Assembly: GCF_913774285.1 (NCBI RefSeq)
Contig: NZ_CAJYHX010000028.1
Span: 310,001 to 374,000, forward strand
Direction of reading: 5' to 3'
DNA from: an uncultured Sphingomonas sp.
GTDB lineage: Bacteria > Pseudomonadota > Alphaproteobacteria > Sphingomonadales > Sphingomonadaceae
Length of the DNA: 64,000 nucleotides
Shown here: positions 50,395 to 59,103 of the stretch, one piece after another
Numbering within the stretch: position 1 is the first letter of the stretch
Layout: each line of letters starts with the position of its first letter
The notes under the pieces: model-generated
The model's input: the letters and a program-made list of their open reading frames with translations, nothing else
What the model was told of the DNA's origin: nothing
Database searches by the model: none
Position numbers and translations under genes: made by a program

Positions 50395-51006
50395 GTGGAA
50401 GAACCGGAAACAGGCGCAACCGCCCCTGCGCGCGACCAAGGCGGTGCCGCCGCGGCACTGCTGATCATCGACATGATCAACACCTTCGACTTCGAGGGCG
50501 GCGAGGACCTGCGCGCGCGTGCCGAGGCGATCGCCGGGCCGATCCTGAAACTGCGCGACGCGTTTGACGCTGCCGATCTGCCGACGGTCTACGTCAACGA
50601 CAATTTCGGCGAATGGCATTCGGAAAAGTCGCGGCTGATCGAACAGGCGCTCGACGGCGCGCCCGACGGGCTGGCCAAGCTCGAGCCCCGCGACTGCGAC
50701 TATTTCGTGCTCAAGCCGCAATTCTCCGGCTTCTACGCGACCAACCTGCCGGTGCTGCTGCCCAAGCTGGGGGTGCGGCGACTGGTGCTGACCGGCGTCG
50801 CGACCGACATCTGCGTGCTGTTCACCGCGGGCGACGCGCACATGCGCGACTATGCGCTGTGGGTGCCCGAGGACGCGGTGGCGACGCAGGACGAGGATCG
50901 CGGCCGCTGGGCGCTGGAGATCATCGCCCAGAGCATGGGTGCCGATACCGCCGCGACTCAAGCACGATCGCCCGACGAGTGGCTTGCCGAGACCGAGCAT
51001 GGCTGA
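50395..51006 (+). CDS. Isochorismatase-family cysteine hydrolase
   Basis: A 203-residue hydrolase with the catalytic triad of the family: Asp in ALLIIDMINTFDFEG, Lys in FVLKPQFSGFYATNLPVLLP and Cys in VLTGVATDICVLFTAGDAHM. Members cleave amide or ester bonds, such as nicotinamide or biuret. A GTG start is used. Its end overlaps cyoA by 8 bases, which places it at the head of the oxidase operon. Confidence 0.85.
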   Translation: MEEPETGATAPARDQGGAAAALLIIDMINTFDFEGGEDLRARAEAIAGPILKLRDAFDAADLPTVYVNDNFGEWHSEKSRLIEQALDGAPDGLAKLEPRDCDYFVLKPQFSGFYATNLPVLLPKLGVRRLVLTGVATDICVLFTAGDAHMRDYALWVPEDAVATQDEDRGRWALEIIAQSMGADTAATQARSPDEWLAETEHG

Positions 51007-51889
51007 GCGCGGCGCGCGCCTTTTGCCCCTGTTGCTGCTGCTCGGCGGCTGCAGCGGCGCGAGCATCCTGCGCCCGGGCGGCCCGATCGGCGGGAACAAC
51101 CGCACGATCCTGCTCGATTCGCTGGCGATCATGCTGGCGATCATCATCCCCACGATGATCGCCACGCTCGCCTTCGCCTGGTGGTTCCGCGCCGGCAACG
51201 GCAAGGCCAAGTACCGGCCGGAGTTCGTCTATTCTGGCCGGATCGAGCTGATCGTCTGGTCGATCCCACTGCTGACCATCCTGTTCCTCAGCGGGCTAAT
51301 CTGGATCGGCAGCCACGCGCTGGACCCCGCCAAGCCGCTCGCCGAGAAGACCCCGCCGCTCGAGGTGCAGGTGGTGTCGCTCGATTGGAAATGGCTGTTC
51401 GTTTATCCCGCGCAGGGGATCGCCACGCTCAACCAGCCGGTGGTGCCCGCCGGCGTACCGATCCGCTTCCGCCTCACCTCGGCGAGCGTGATGAACAGCT
51501 TCTTCGTGCCGCGGCTGGGCAGCCAGATCTACACGATGAACGGCATGGCGACGACGCTGCACCTGCAGGCCGACCGGCCCGGCAGCTATTACGGCCAGAG
51601 CGCGCATTTCAGCGGCGACGGCTTCTCGGACATGAACTTCCGGCTCCAGGCGGTGCCGGTTGCGGACTTCACCCGCTGGGTGGCGCGCGTGAAGGCGGCG
51701 GGCGGGCTACTCGACGGCCGCGCCTATCGCGTGCTCGCCCGCCAGAGCCAGCACGAGCCCGCCAAGCATTGGGGCGCGGTGCAGCCGGGCCTGTTCGACA
51801 TGGTGGTGGCGCAGCATTTGCCGCCGGCCCCCGGGCCCGAACAGGGCCGCGACGGCGAGCCTCAAGTTTCCCCCGGAACGGCGGAGTGA
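50999..51889 (+). CDS. cyoA: Cytochrome o ubiquinol oxidase subunit II
   Basis: A 296-residue lipoprotein subunit: LLLLLGGCSG is a lipobox, with the Cys lipidated. Two helices follow, then a cupredoxin domain (VVSLDWKWLFVYPAQGIATL and SVMNSFFVPRLGSQIYTMNG). The CuA-binding cysteines of cytochrome c oxidases are absent, as expected for a quinol oxidase. It precedes cyoB by two bases. Confidence 0.94.
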   Translation: MAERGARLLPLLLLLGGCSGASILRPGGPIGGNNRTILLDSLAIMLAIIIPTMIATLAFAWWFRAGNGKAKYRPEFVYSGRIELIVWSIPLLTILFLSGLIWIGSHALDPAKPLAEKTPPLEVQVVSLDWKWLFVYPAQGIATLNQPVVPAGVPIRFRLTSASVMNSFFVPRLGSQIYTMNGMATTLHLQADRPGSYYGQSAHFSGDGFSDMNFRLQAVPVADFTRWVARVKAAGGLLDGRAYRVLARQSQHEPAKHWGAVQPGLFDMVVAQHLPPAPGPEQGRDGEPQVSPGTAE

Positions 51890-51891
51890 CG

Positions 51892-53901
51892 ATGCTCGGT
51901 AAGCTCTCCTGGTCCGCAATTCCCTTCAGCCAGCCGATCCCGCTGATCGCCGCGGGCGGTGTCGGCCTCGCGCTGCTCGCCGTGCTCGGCTGGATCACGG
52001 TGAAGGGGCATTGGCCCTATCTGTGGAAGGAATGGATCACCTCGGTCGATCACAAGCGGATCGGGGTGATGTACGTGCTGCTCGGGCTCGTGATGCTGCT
52101 GCGCGGCTTCGTCGACGCGATCATGATGCGCACCCAGCAGGCGAGCGCGATCGGCCATGCCCAGGGCTACCTGCCGCCCGAGCATTACGACCAGATCTTC
52201 TCCGCGCACGGGACGATCATGATCTTCTTCGGCGCGATGCCGGTGGTGATCGGTCTGATGAACTTTGTGGTCCCGCTGCAGCTCGGCGTCCGCGACGTGG
52301 CCTTTCCGACGCTCAATTCGACCAGCTTCTGGCTCACCGCCTCGGGCGCGCTGCTGGTCAACATGAGCCTGGTGATCGGCGAGTTCGCGCGCACCGGCTG
52401 GCTGCCCTACGCACCCCTGAGCGAGACGACCTATTCGCCCGGCGTCGGCGTCGATTACTATGTCTGGGCGATCCAGATCTCGGGCGTCGGTACGCTGATG
52501 TCGGGCATCAACCTGGTGACGACGATCCTGAAGATGCGCGCGCCGGGCATGGGCTATCTGCGGATGCCGATGTTCTGCTGGACGGCGCTGGGCGCCAACA
52601 TGCTGATCGTCGCCGCCTTCCCGATCCTCACCGCCACGCTCGCGATGCTGACGCTGGACCGGTATCTCGGCTTCCACTTCTTCACCAACGAAGCCGGCGG
52701 CAACATGATGATGTTCGTGAACCTCATCTGGGCCTGGGGGCATCCGGAGGTCTACATCCTCATCCTGCCGGCCTTCGGCATCTTCTCCGAGATCTTCTCC
52801 ACCTTCTCGTCCAAGCCGCTGTTCGGCTACCGATCGATGGTGGCGGCGACGTTGTTCATTGTCGTCGTGTCGTTCACGGTGTGGCTGCACCACTTCTTCA
52901 CGATGGGCGCGGGCGGGGACGTCAACGCCGCCTTCGGCATCGCCACCAGCATCATCGCGGTCGGCACCGGGGTGAAGATCTACAACTGGCTGTTCACCAT
53001 GTATGGCGGCCGCCTGCGCTTCCCCACGCCGATGCTGTGGTCGCTCGCCTTCATGATGACCTTCATCATCGGCGGCATGACCGGAGTGCTGCTCGCGGTG
53101 CCGCCGGCCGACTTCATGCTGCACAATTCGATGTTTCTGGTTGCCCACTTCCACAACGTGATCAACTCGGGCGTTATCTTCGGCGCGTTCGCCGGCATCA
53201 CCTATTGGTTCCCCAAGGCGTTCGGCTTCCGGCTCGACGAGTTCTGGGGGAGGATGGCGTTCTGGCTGACGCTCGCGGGCTTCCTGATCGTGTTCGGCGC
53301 GCTCTACGTGCTGGGGCTGGAGGGCATGACCCGGCGGCTGCAGCACATCGACTTCACCGAATGGGCGCCTTGGCTCTATGTCTCCGTGGCGGGGATCGGG
53401 GTGATGATCCTCGGCGTCGCCTCGCAGATCCTCCAGATCGTCGTCAGCATCCGCAATCGCGAGCAACTGCGCGACGAGACCGGCGACCCCTGGGACGGCC
53501 GCTCGCTCGAATGGGCGACGACCTCGCCGCCGCCCGCGTTCAACTTCGCGGTGCTGCCCCGCGTGCACGGCGAGGAGCCATACTGGACGATCAAACAGCA
53601 GGCGATCGAGAGCCAAGGCCTTGCCGATGAGCCGAAGTACGAAGCGATCGAGATGCCCCGAAACTCGGCGACGGGCGTTGTTACCGCCTTCTTCGCGACG
53701 GCCATCGGCTTCGCGATGATCTGGAGCATCTGGTGGCTGGCGGCGCTCGGGTTTGTCGGCGCCTATGCCACGTTCGTGGTCTTTGCCTGGCGTGATGAGG
53801 CGGAGGAGGAAATTTCCGCCGAGGAGGTCGCGCGGATTGATCGTGCCCGCCGCGCCTCGCGGCAGAAGTGGCTCGAGGACAATCGGGAGCAGTCGGCATG
53901 A
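51892..53901 (+). CDS. cyoB: Cytochrome o ubiquinol oxidase subunit I
   Basis: A 669-residue haem-copper oxidase core that reduces O2 to water and pumps protons. Quinol-site residues R and D appear in LLRGFVDAIMMRTQQ and the H/Q pair in EHYDQIFSAHG, as in the Escherichia coli bo3 enzyme. Metal ligands are in SAHGTIMIFF (low-spin haem), WGHPEVYILIL (CuB with the cross-linked Tyr), WLHHFFTMG and LVAHFHNVI. The frame is open upstream, but ATG 51892 directly follows cyoA. Confidence 0.96.
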   Translation: MLGKLSWSAIPFSQPIPLIAAGGVGLALLAVLGWITVKGHWPYLWKEWITSVDHKRIGVMYVLLGLVMLLRGFVDAIMMRTQQASAIGHAQGYLPPEHYDQIFSAHGTIMIFFGAMPVVIGLMNFVVPLQLGVRDVAFPTLNSTSFWLTASGALLVNMSLVIGEFARTGWLPYAPLSETTYSPGVGVDYYVWAIQISGVGTLMSGINLVTTILKMRAPGMGYLRMPMFCWTALGANMLIVAAFPILTATLAMLTLDRYLGFHFFTNEAGGNMMMFVNLIWAWGHPEVYILILPAFGIFSEIFSTFSSKPLFGYRSMVAATLFIVVVSFTVWLHHFFTMGAGGDVNAAFGIATSIIAVGTGVKIYNWLFTMYGGRLRFPTPMLWSLAFMMTFIIGGMTGVLLAVPPADFMLHNSMFLVAHFHNVINSGVIFGAFAGITYWFPKAFGFRLDEFWGRMAFWLTLAGFLIVFGALYVLGLEGMTRRLQHIDFTEWAPWLYVSVAGIGVMILGVASQILQIVVSIRNREQLRDETGDPWDGRSLEWATTSPPPAFNFAVLPRVHGEEPYWTIKQQAIESQGLADEPKYEAIEMPRNSATGVVTAFFATAIGFAMIWSIWWLAALGFVGAYATFVVFAWRDEAEEEISAEEVARIDRARRASRQKWLEDNREQSA

Positions 53902-54545
53902 CCGCCAAGGCGCAGGATCCCTATCGCATCGGCCGTGGCGGAGGCGAAGACCATAACACCGGGCGCGGCGAGGGCGGTCCCGCGAGCAAGCGCACCACGG
54001 TGGGCTATGGCTTCTGGATCTACCTGCTCAGCGACATCATCCTTTTTTCGGGCTTCTTCGCCGCCTATGCCGTGCTCGCCAAGCAGACGGCGGGCGGCCC
54101 GACCCCGCACGACCTGTTCGGCCAGGAGCGCGTCGCGCTGGAGACGGCGGCGCTGCTCCTCTCCAGCTTCACCTGCGGGCTCGCCGGCGTCGCGGCGGAG
54201 AAACGGAAGCTGATTCCCGCGCAGCTCTGGCTGCTGGCGACGGGGCTGCTCGGCGCGGTGTTCCTCGGGCTGGAACTGACCGAATTCGCCGAGATGATCG
54301 GCAAGGGCGCGGGGCCGCAGCGCAGCGCCTTCCTATCGGCCTTTTATGGGCTGGTTGGCCTGCACGGGCTGCACATCGCGGTGGGGCTGCTCTGGCTCGG
54401 CACGATGATGGCGCAGCTCTGGGTGAAGGGCTTCCGGTCTCAGGTGCTGCGGCGACTGATGTGCTTCAACCTGTTCTGGCACGCGCTCGACATCGTCTGG
54501 GTCGGCATCTTCACTATGGTCTATCTGATGGGAGTGGCGCCATGA
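53898..54545 (+). CDS. cyoC: Cytochrome o ubiquinol oxidase subunit III
   Basis: A 215-residue, five-helix subunit. GYGFWIYLLSDIILFSGFFA, ETAALLLSSFTCGLAGVAA and FYGLVGLHGLHIAVGLLWLG, then FNLFWHALDIVWVGIFTMVY, are the conserved segments. Its ATG overlaps the cyoB stop, and its end overlaps cyoD. Confidence 0.95.
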   Translation: MTAKAQDPYRIGRGGGEDHNTGRGEGGPASKRTTVGYGFWIYLLSDIILFSGFFAAYAVLAKQTAGGPTPHDLFGQERVALETAALLLSSFTCGLAGVAAEKRKLIPAQLWLLATGLLGAVFLGLELTEFAEMIGKGAGPQRSAFLSAFYGLVGLHGLHIAVGLLWLGTMMAQLWVKGFRSQVLRRLMCFNLFWHALDIVWVGIFTMVYLMGVAP

Positions 54546-54931
54546 GCGAGCGCGAAACCGACAGCGGCGATACCGCCCCCGGCGACGAAGCCGCTGAGGG
54601 CGAGGAATTCGCCGGCGGCACCAGCGGCTATGTGGTGGGGCTGGGCCTCGCCGCGCTGCTGACGGCGGCGGCGTTCGCGATGGTCAACCTGCCTTTGGTC
54701 TGGCGCCCCGCCGTTCCGATGGCGCTGGTGGTGCTCGCCATCGCGCAGATGGGCATCCACCTCGTCTTCTTCCTCCACGTGACCACCGGGCCGGACAACA
54801 CCAACAACGTGCTGGCGCTCGCCTTCGGCACGCTGGTCGTGCTGCTGCTGATCGGCGGATCGGTGTGGATCCTCGGCCATCTCGACCACAACATGATGCC
54901 GATGGGCCGGCAGATGCACGGCTTCCCGTGA
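54542..54931 (+). CDS. cyoD: Cytochrome o ubiquinol oxidase subunit IV
   Basis: A 129-residue, three-helix assembly subunit: an acidic N-terminal tail (EAAEGEEFAGGTSGYVVGLG) and LAIAQMGIHLVFFLHVTTGP, GTLVVLLLIGGSVWILGHLD. It overlaps cyoC by four bases. No cyoE follows; a composite repeat and a converging DUF3667 gene end the operon. Confidence 0.93.
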   Translation: MSERETDSGDTAPGDEAAEGEEFAGGTSGYVVGLGLAALLTAAAFAMVNLPLVWRPAVPMALVVLAIAQMGIHLVFFLHVTTGPDNTNNVLALAFGTLVVLLLIGGSVWILGHLDHNMMPMGRQMHGFP

Positions 54932-54943
54932 GTGGCCTCCAAG

Positions 54944-55066
54944 CCTCCCCCGCCAGGGGGAGGTGGCGCGAAGCGACGGAGGGGGAGGATGCCAGAACCT
55001 CTGGGGCCTGCGTGCTTCTTCCCCCTCCGTCAGGCTGCGCCTGACACCTCCCCCTGGCGGGTAGGA
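54944..55066. repeat. Composite GC-rich repeat, copy 3 of 3 (inverted core)
   Basis: A 123-base element bounded by CCTCCCCCGCCAGGGGGAGG and a matching right arm (CACCTCCCCCTGGCGGG). The asymmetric core is in the opposite sense to the other copies: GGATGCCAGAACCTC, then GCGTGCTTCT. It lies between the converging cyoD and DUF3667 genes. Confidence 0.85.
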
Positions 55067-55078
55067 TCGGGGGGGCGT

Positions 55079-56158
55079 TCACCCCATGATGCCGAGCAGC
55101 GCGAGGATCAGCAGGAACAGCGTTGCGATGATGGTGATGAACCACAGCAGCAGGCTGGTCCGGAAGATCGCCGAGCGCCACCCCAGGCCATAGGCCTGCT
55201 TCAGCTGCCTGCACATATGGATCGGCGGCACGAGCAGGGCGATCCAGACCAGAATGTCGGTGGAGACCCGCACCGCGGCAAGCAGGGTAACGCCGATGAA
55301 CAGCATCGACATCGCCGCGATCGAGTAGGTGACGAACACCGCATGGTCGTAGAGCTTGTACTGCCGCTTCCAGAAGAACAGCAGCCAGATGAACGGGATC
55401 GACAGCGGGATCAGCAGCCAGGAAAATTTGTAGATGCTCGACTGCAGCTTATAGAGCATCAAGGCTGGGTTCTTCTGCCACTTCTCGACGCCGTGATCGA
55501 GCGTGTACCAGCCGGTGTTGACGTGCTTGATGGAGTCGTCGTTCCCCGCGACGGCTTCGATCGGGGCGATTTGCGCGGTGGCGGCCTTGATCGCGGCGAT
55601 CTCGCGATCCGCCTTGGCGATGTCCTTGTCCAGCTCGGCACGGTCGCTGTCCCCGGCAGCGAGCTTGTCGCGCTTGGCGATGTCGCGCGCGCGCCCTTCC
55701 TCGCTATGCTGCAGCGCGCGCTGCAGGGCGGCGGTCGGGCGTGCCGTCGGCGTCTCCAAATCGGTTGGCGTCGAGATGCCGAGGATCTGGAAAATCGCAA
55801 ACATCGTGAAGATCGAAAACAGGAACATCGCCATGGGCGAGACGAAGCGGGCGCGCTCGCCGGCGATGTAGCGGCGGGTCAGGTCGCCCGGCCGCCAGGC
55901 GAGCAGCGGCAGCGTCCGCCACATCTTGCCTTCGAAATGCGCGACGCCGTGGAGCAGCTCGTGCCCGATCGCGCCCAGCGAGCGGTGGACGTGCCCCGAC
56001 TGCCCGCATTCATGGCAATGCGGGCCGATCAGCGCGGTCCCGCAATTCAGGCAGATCGTGCCATGCCCATGCCCATGGCTTTCCCCGGCATGCGGCTCCA
56101 CCGCACGGCCAAGCATGCCCCCCATCACCAGTTCGCCGGCTGCGTCGAAGTCCCCCAT
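55079..56158 (-). CDS. DUF3667 membrane protein with zinc ribbon
   Basis: A 359-residue protein: a zinc-ribbon-like CLNCGTALIGPHCHECGQ in the first 50 residues, a short amphipathic stretch (GHELLHGVAHFEGKMWRTLP), a membrane helix, a long soluble helical segment, then several helices at the C-terminus (SWLLIPLSIPFIWLLFFWKR and beyond). This is the DUF3667 pattern; the function is unknown. ATG 56158 is preferred over one 11 codons upstream that nearly meets proA's divergent start. Confidence 0.8.
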   Translation of the reverse strand: MGDFDAAGELVMGGMLGRAVEPHAGESHGHGHGTICLNCGTALIGPHCHECGQSGHVHRSLGAIGHELLHGVAHFEGKMWRTLPLLAWRPGDLTRRYIAGERARFVSPMAMFLFSIFTMFAIFQILGISTPTDLETPTARPTAALQRALQHSEEGRARDIAKRDKLAAGDSDRAELDKDIAKADREIAAIKAATAQIAPIEAVAGNDDSIKHVNTGWYTLDHGVEKWQKNPALMLYKLQSSIYKFSWLLIPLSIPFIWLLFFWKRQYKLYDHAVFVTYSIAAMSMLFIGVTLLAAVRVSTDILVWIALLVPPIHMCRQLKQAYGLGWRSAIFRTSLLLWFITIIATLFLLILALLGIMG

Positions 56159-56206
56159 GGGGCCGGAGGCTATCAGCTTCGCGGATCGCATGCTAGCATC
56201 CGCACC

Positions 56207-57475
56207 ATGGCCGATATCGACACGCCCGACACCCAGATGCTGATCGCCGACATGGGCCGCCGCGCCCGCGCCGCCGCCGCGGTGCTGGCGGCGCTGCCAA
56301 GCCCGGCCAAGGCGCAGGCATTGCGGTCTGCCGCCGCAGCGATCCGCGCGGCGCAGGACGCGATCCTCGCCGCCAATGCCGACGACATGGCTGCCGGCAA
56401 GGCCAACGGCCTGTCCGATGCGATGCTCGACCGGCTGTTGCTGGATGCCAAGCGGATCGAGGGCATGGCCGATGGTATCGAAGCGGTTGGGGGGCTGGAG
56501 GATCCCGTCGGCAGCATCCTGGACGAACGGACGCGGCCCAACGGCCTCGTACTCAAGCGTGTCCGCGTGCCGATCGGCGTGATCGGCATCATTTACGAGA
56601 GCCGTCCCAACGTCACTGCGGACGCGGGCGCCTTGTGCCTAATGTCCGGCAACGCCGCGATCCTGCGCGGCGGATCCGAAGCGATCCGCAGCAACCGCGC
56701 AATCCATGCCGCGCTGGTGCAGGGACTCACCCAGGCAGGCTTGCCCGCCGACGCGATTCAGCTGGTGCCGGTGACCGACCGTGCCGCCGTCGGTGCGATG
56801 TTGACGGCTGAGGGGCTGATCGAAATGGTCGTGCCGCGCGGCGGCAAGAGCCTGGTCGCGCGGGTGCAGGCCGAGGCGCGCGTGCCGGTGCTCGCCCATC
56901 TCGACGGGATCAACCACAGCTATGTCGATCGCGCCGCCGATCCAGCGATGGCACAGGCGCTGGCCGTCAACGCCAAGATGCGCCGCACCGGCATCTGCGG
57001 CGCGACCGAGACGCTGCTGATCGATCGCGGCTTCGCCGAACCCCAGCCGATTCTGGCCGCGCTGGCCGAGGCCGGCTGCGAACTGCGCGGTGATGCCGAG
57101 GTGCAGGCGCTCGATGCGCGCGTGCAGCCGGCGACCGACGAAGACTGGGACACCGAATATCTCGAGGCGATCCTCTCGGTGAAGCTGGTCGACGGGTTGG
57201 AGGACGCGATGGCGCACATCGCCGCGCACAGCTCGCACCACACCGACGCGATCATCACGGAAGATGCGGATGCCGCGACGCGCTTCCTGAACGGCGTCGA
57301 CAGCGCGATTGTGATGTGGAACGCCTCGACCCAGTTCGCCGATGGCGGCGAGTTCGGATTGGGCGCCGAGATCGGCATTTCCACCGGCCGCCTCCACGCG
57401 CGCGGGCCGGTGGCGCTGGAGGGGCTCACGACGTACAAATGGCTGGTGCTAGGCACCGGCCAGGCGCGGCCTTGA
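56207..57475 (+). CDS. proA: Glutamate-5-semialdehyde dehydrogenase
   Basis: Reduces glutamyl phosphate in proline synthesis. The 422-residue protein has the dehydrogenase marks VPIGVIGIIYESRPNVTADA, RGGSEAIRSNRAIHAALVQG, VPRGGKSLVARVQ and the catalytic Cys in AKMRRTGICGATETLLID, and ends with ARGPVALEGLTTYKWLVLG. It has no proB neighbour. A toxin-antitoxin pair begins 31 bases after its stop. Confidence 0.95.
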   Translation: MADIDTPDTQMLIADMGRRARAAAAVLAALPSPAKAQALRSAAAAIRAAQDAILAANADDMAAGKANGLSDAMLDRLLLDAKRIEGMADGIEAVGGLEDPVGSILDERTRPNGLVLKRVRVPIGVIGIIYESRPNVTADAGALCLMSGNAAILRGGSEAIRSNRAIHAALVQGLTQAGLPADAIQLVPVTDRAAVGAMLTAEGLIEMVVPRGGKSLVARVQAEARVPVLAHLDGINHSYVDRAADPAMAQALAVNAKMRRTGICGATETLLIDRGFAEPQPILAALAEAGCELRGDAEVQALDARVQPATDEDWDTEYLEAILSVKLVDGLEDAMAHIAAHSSHHTDAIITEDADAATRFLNGVDSAIVMWNASTQFADGGEFGLGAEIGISTGRLHARGPVALEGLTTYKWLVLGTGQARP

Positions 57476-57480
57476 ACCCC

Positions 57481-57499
57481 ATGTATCGCTTGTATACAT
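57481..57499. promoter_or_regulatory. Operator-like palindrome before the toxin-antitoxin pair
   Basis: ATGTATCGCTTGTATACAT: an 8-base perfect palindrome TGTATACA with an extra TGTAT half-site before it. It ends 7 bases before the antitoxin ATG and would overlap the -10 region or the start site, the usual place where a ribbon-helix-helix antitoxin represses its own operon. Confidence 0.55.
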
Positions 57500-57506
57500 T
57501 GGTTGC

Positions 57507-57758
57507 ATGAGCAAGACCGCCGTCATTACAGGCCGCGTTCCGGAAGCGATTTCGGACCAGCTGGATCGTCTGGCGGAGCGGATGGATCGTTCGCGATCCT
57601 GGGTGGTCTCGCAGGCCATCGAGGCGTTCGTCGCCGCAGAGACGCAGTTGCTCGATTCGCTCGATGAAGCCGAACGGCAGATCGATGGCGGTGAGTTCCG
57701 GACGCAGGCGCAGATGGAGGAATGGGTCGCCGAGTTGCGGCGCGGCACGGCGGCCTGA
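57507..57758 (+). CDS. Ribbon-helix-helix antitoxin (CopG/ParD-like)
   Basis: An 83-residue protein. TAVITGRVPEAISDQLDRLA forms the ribbon and first helix, and MDRSRSWVVSQAIEAFVAAE the second helix of an RHH DNA-binding fold. The tail (ETQLLDSLDEAERQIDGGEF) would wrap the toxin. Stop and toxin start are directly adjacent, the standard order with antitoxin first. Confidence 0.88.
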   Translation: MSKTAVITGRVPEAISDQLDRLAERMDRSRSWVVSQAIEAFVAAETQLLDSLDEAERQIDGGEFRTQAQMEEWVAELRRGTAA

Positions 57759-58043
57759 GTGGCGGACCTTCGATGGGCGAACCTCGCCCTGGCGGATCTC
57801 GAAGCGATCGTGCGCCACCATCAATCCAGCGACCCGGCACTGGGCGTCGAGCTTGTCGAACGCATCGTGGCCGCGGGCGCGTTCCTTGCGGAGCTGCCCG
57901 AGGCGGGGCCGCTCACGATCCGCGGGCGTCGCAAATGGCGCGTGCCTAAAACCCCCTATCTGCTTTTCTATCGGGTCGCGCCCGATCACATCCGCGTGCT
58001 CCGCGTCCTGCATGGCGCACGCGATCTGACGGGACGGCAATGA
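57759..58043 (+). CDS. RelE/ParE family toxin
   Basis: A 94-residue toxin fold: LRWANLALADLEAIVRHHQS, ERIVAAGAFLAELPEAG, RKWRVPKTPYLLFYRVAPDH and IRVLRVLHGARD. The last part is the ParE-type strand pair; gyrase (ParE) or ribosome-dependent mRNA cleavage (RelE) cannot be told apart by eye. It starts at GTG next to the antitoxin stop, and its own stop overlaps the nadD ATG (ATGA). Confidence 0.88.
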   Translation: MADLRWANLALADLEAIVRHHQSSDPALGVELVERIVAAGAFLAELPEAGPLTIRGRRKWRVPKTPYLLFYRVAPDHIRVLRVLHGARDLTGRQ

Positions 58044-58699
58044 AACGCATCGGACTTCTCGGGGGATCGTTCAATCCGGCGCATCGCGGGCATCGGCGGC
58101 TGTCGCTCCATGCCCTGCGCGCGCTCGATCTCGACGAAGTGTGGTGGATGGTGTCGCCGGGCAATCCGCTGAAGGACAAGGCAGGCATGGCGCCGTTCGA
58201 GGCGCGCATGGCGTCGGCGCGGGCGATGGCGCGGCATGCACCGATCCGCCCCACCGCGATCGAGAAGCGGATGAAGACCCGCTACACCGCCGATACGCTC
58301 ACCAAGCTGCCACGGCTCTACCCGAATCACCGCTTCATCTGGCTGATGGGCGCCGACAACCTGGCGCAGTTCCACCGCTGGGAACGGTGGCGGCACATCG
58401 CCCGTCAGGTTCCGATTGCGGTTATCGCGCGTCCGGGGTATGACAGGGGCGCCCATGCAAGTCCTGCAATGGGTTGGCTGCGGCGCGCTGTGCGGCCCGC
58501 AGGCCAGGCGAAACATTGGACGCGATGGAGATTGCCGGCACTTGTGCTGTTGCGCTTCCGCCCCGATCCGACGTCGGCAACACGCCTTCGGGCTGCCGAT
58601 CCTGCCTGGCACCGGCGATTCCTCGGGTCTTCTCCGCAGTTGGAACAGGAGAGCCCGGCGCCGTCTCCACCCACTTTGCACAGACCGTCGCTAGACTAG
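58040..58699 (+). CDS. nadD: Nicotinate-nucleotide adenylyltransferase
   Basis: Converts nicotinate mononucleotide to the dinucleotide in NAD synthesis. The 219-residue protein has IGLLGGSFNPAHRGHRRLSL (nucleotide loop), DEVWWMVSPGNPLKDKAGMA, RYTADTLTKLPRLYPNHRFI, WLMGADNLAQFHRW and the TSATRLR nucleotide-binding end motif. Its ATG overlaps the toxin stop, so its translation may depend on the upstream toxin. A Ser/Pro-rich C-terminal tail extends past the family core. Confidence 0.92.
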   Translation: MKRIGLLGGSFNPAHRGHRRLSLHALRALDLDEVWWMVSPGNPLKDKAGMAPFEARMASARAMARHAPIRPTAIEKRMKTRYTADTLTKLPRLYPNHRFIWLMGADNLAQFHRWERWRHIARQVPIAVIARPGYDRGAHASPAMGWLRRAVRPAGQAKHWTRWRLPALVLLRFRPDPTSATRLRAADPAWHRRFLGSSPQLEQESPAPSPPTLHRPSLD

Positions 58700-58707
58700 G
58701 AGCAACC

Positions 58708-59079
58708 TTGGCCACTTCCCCCAATATGCAGCGTTCGAACGACGCCGACAGCGTCGAAGCGCTGCATAGGCTCGTGCTCACCTCGCTGGAGGACGATCAG
58801 GCGGTGGAAACCGTCTCGATCCCCCTCGCCGGCAAGAGCAGCATTGCCGATTACATGGTGATCGCATCGGGTCGCTCGACCCGGCAGGTCGCCTCGATGG
58901 CGATGAAGCTGGCCGACAAGATCAAGGCCGAGCAGGGCCGCACGCCCCGCGTCGAAGGCCTGCCGGCCGCCGACTGGGTGCTGATCGACGCCGGCGACGT
59001 GATCGTCCACCTGTTCCGCCCGGAAGTGCGCAGCTTCTACAATCTCGAGCGGATGTGGTCGTTCGAGGGCCAGGCCTGA
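58708..59079 (+). CDS. rsfS: Ribosome silencing factor
   Basis: Binds L14 and blocks subunit joining in slow growth. The 123-residue protein contains SLEDDQAVETVSIPLAGKSS, IADYMVIASGRSTRQVASMA, DWVLIDAGDVIVHLFRPEVR and FYNLERMW. AGGAG at 58698-58702 lies five bases before TTG 58708; the next ATG at 58726 would be 23 bases away, so a TTG start is likely. It follows nadD by 8 bases. Confidence 0.92.
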   Translation: MATSPNMQRSNDADSVEALHRLVLTSLEDDQAVETVSIPLAGKSSIADYMVIASGRSTRQVASMAMKLADKIKAEQGRTPRVEGLPAADWVLIDAGDVIVHLFRPEVRSFYNLERMWSFEGQA

Positions 59080-59103
59080 TCTGATCCTGAAGGTCCGCGC
59101 GCA

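Noticed and set aside
51862..53616. Open frame of over 580 codons antisense to cyoB
   Set aside because: It mirrors the third codon positions of cyoB and has no membrane or catalytic pattern.
37741..55066. CRISPR-like repetition from the recurring GC-rich elements
   Set aside because: The copies are isolated, kilobases apart, palindromic and differ in length; there is no array of repeats with unique spacers.
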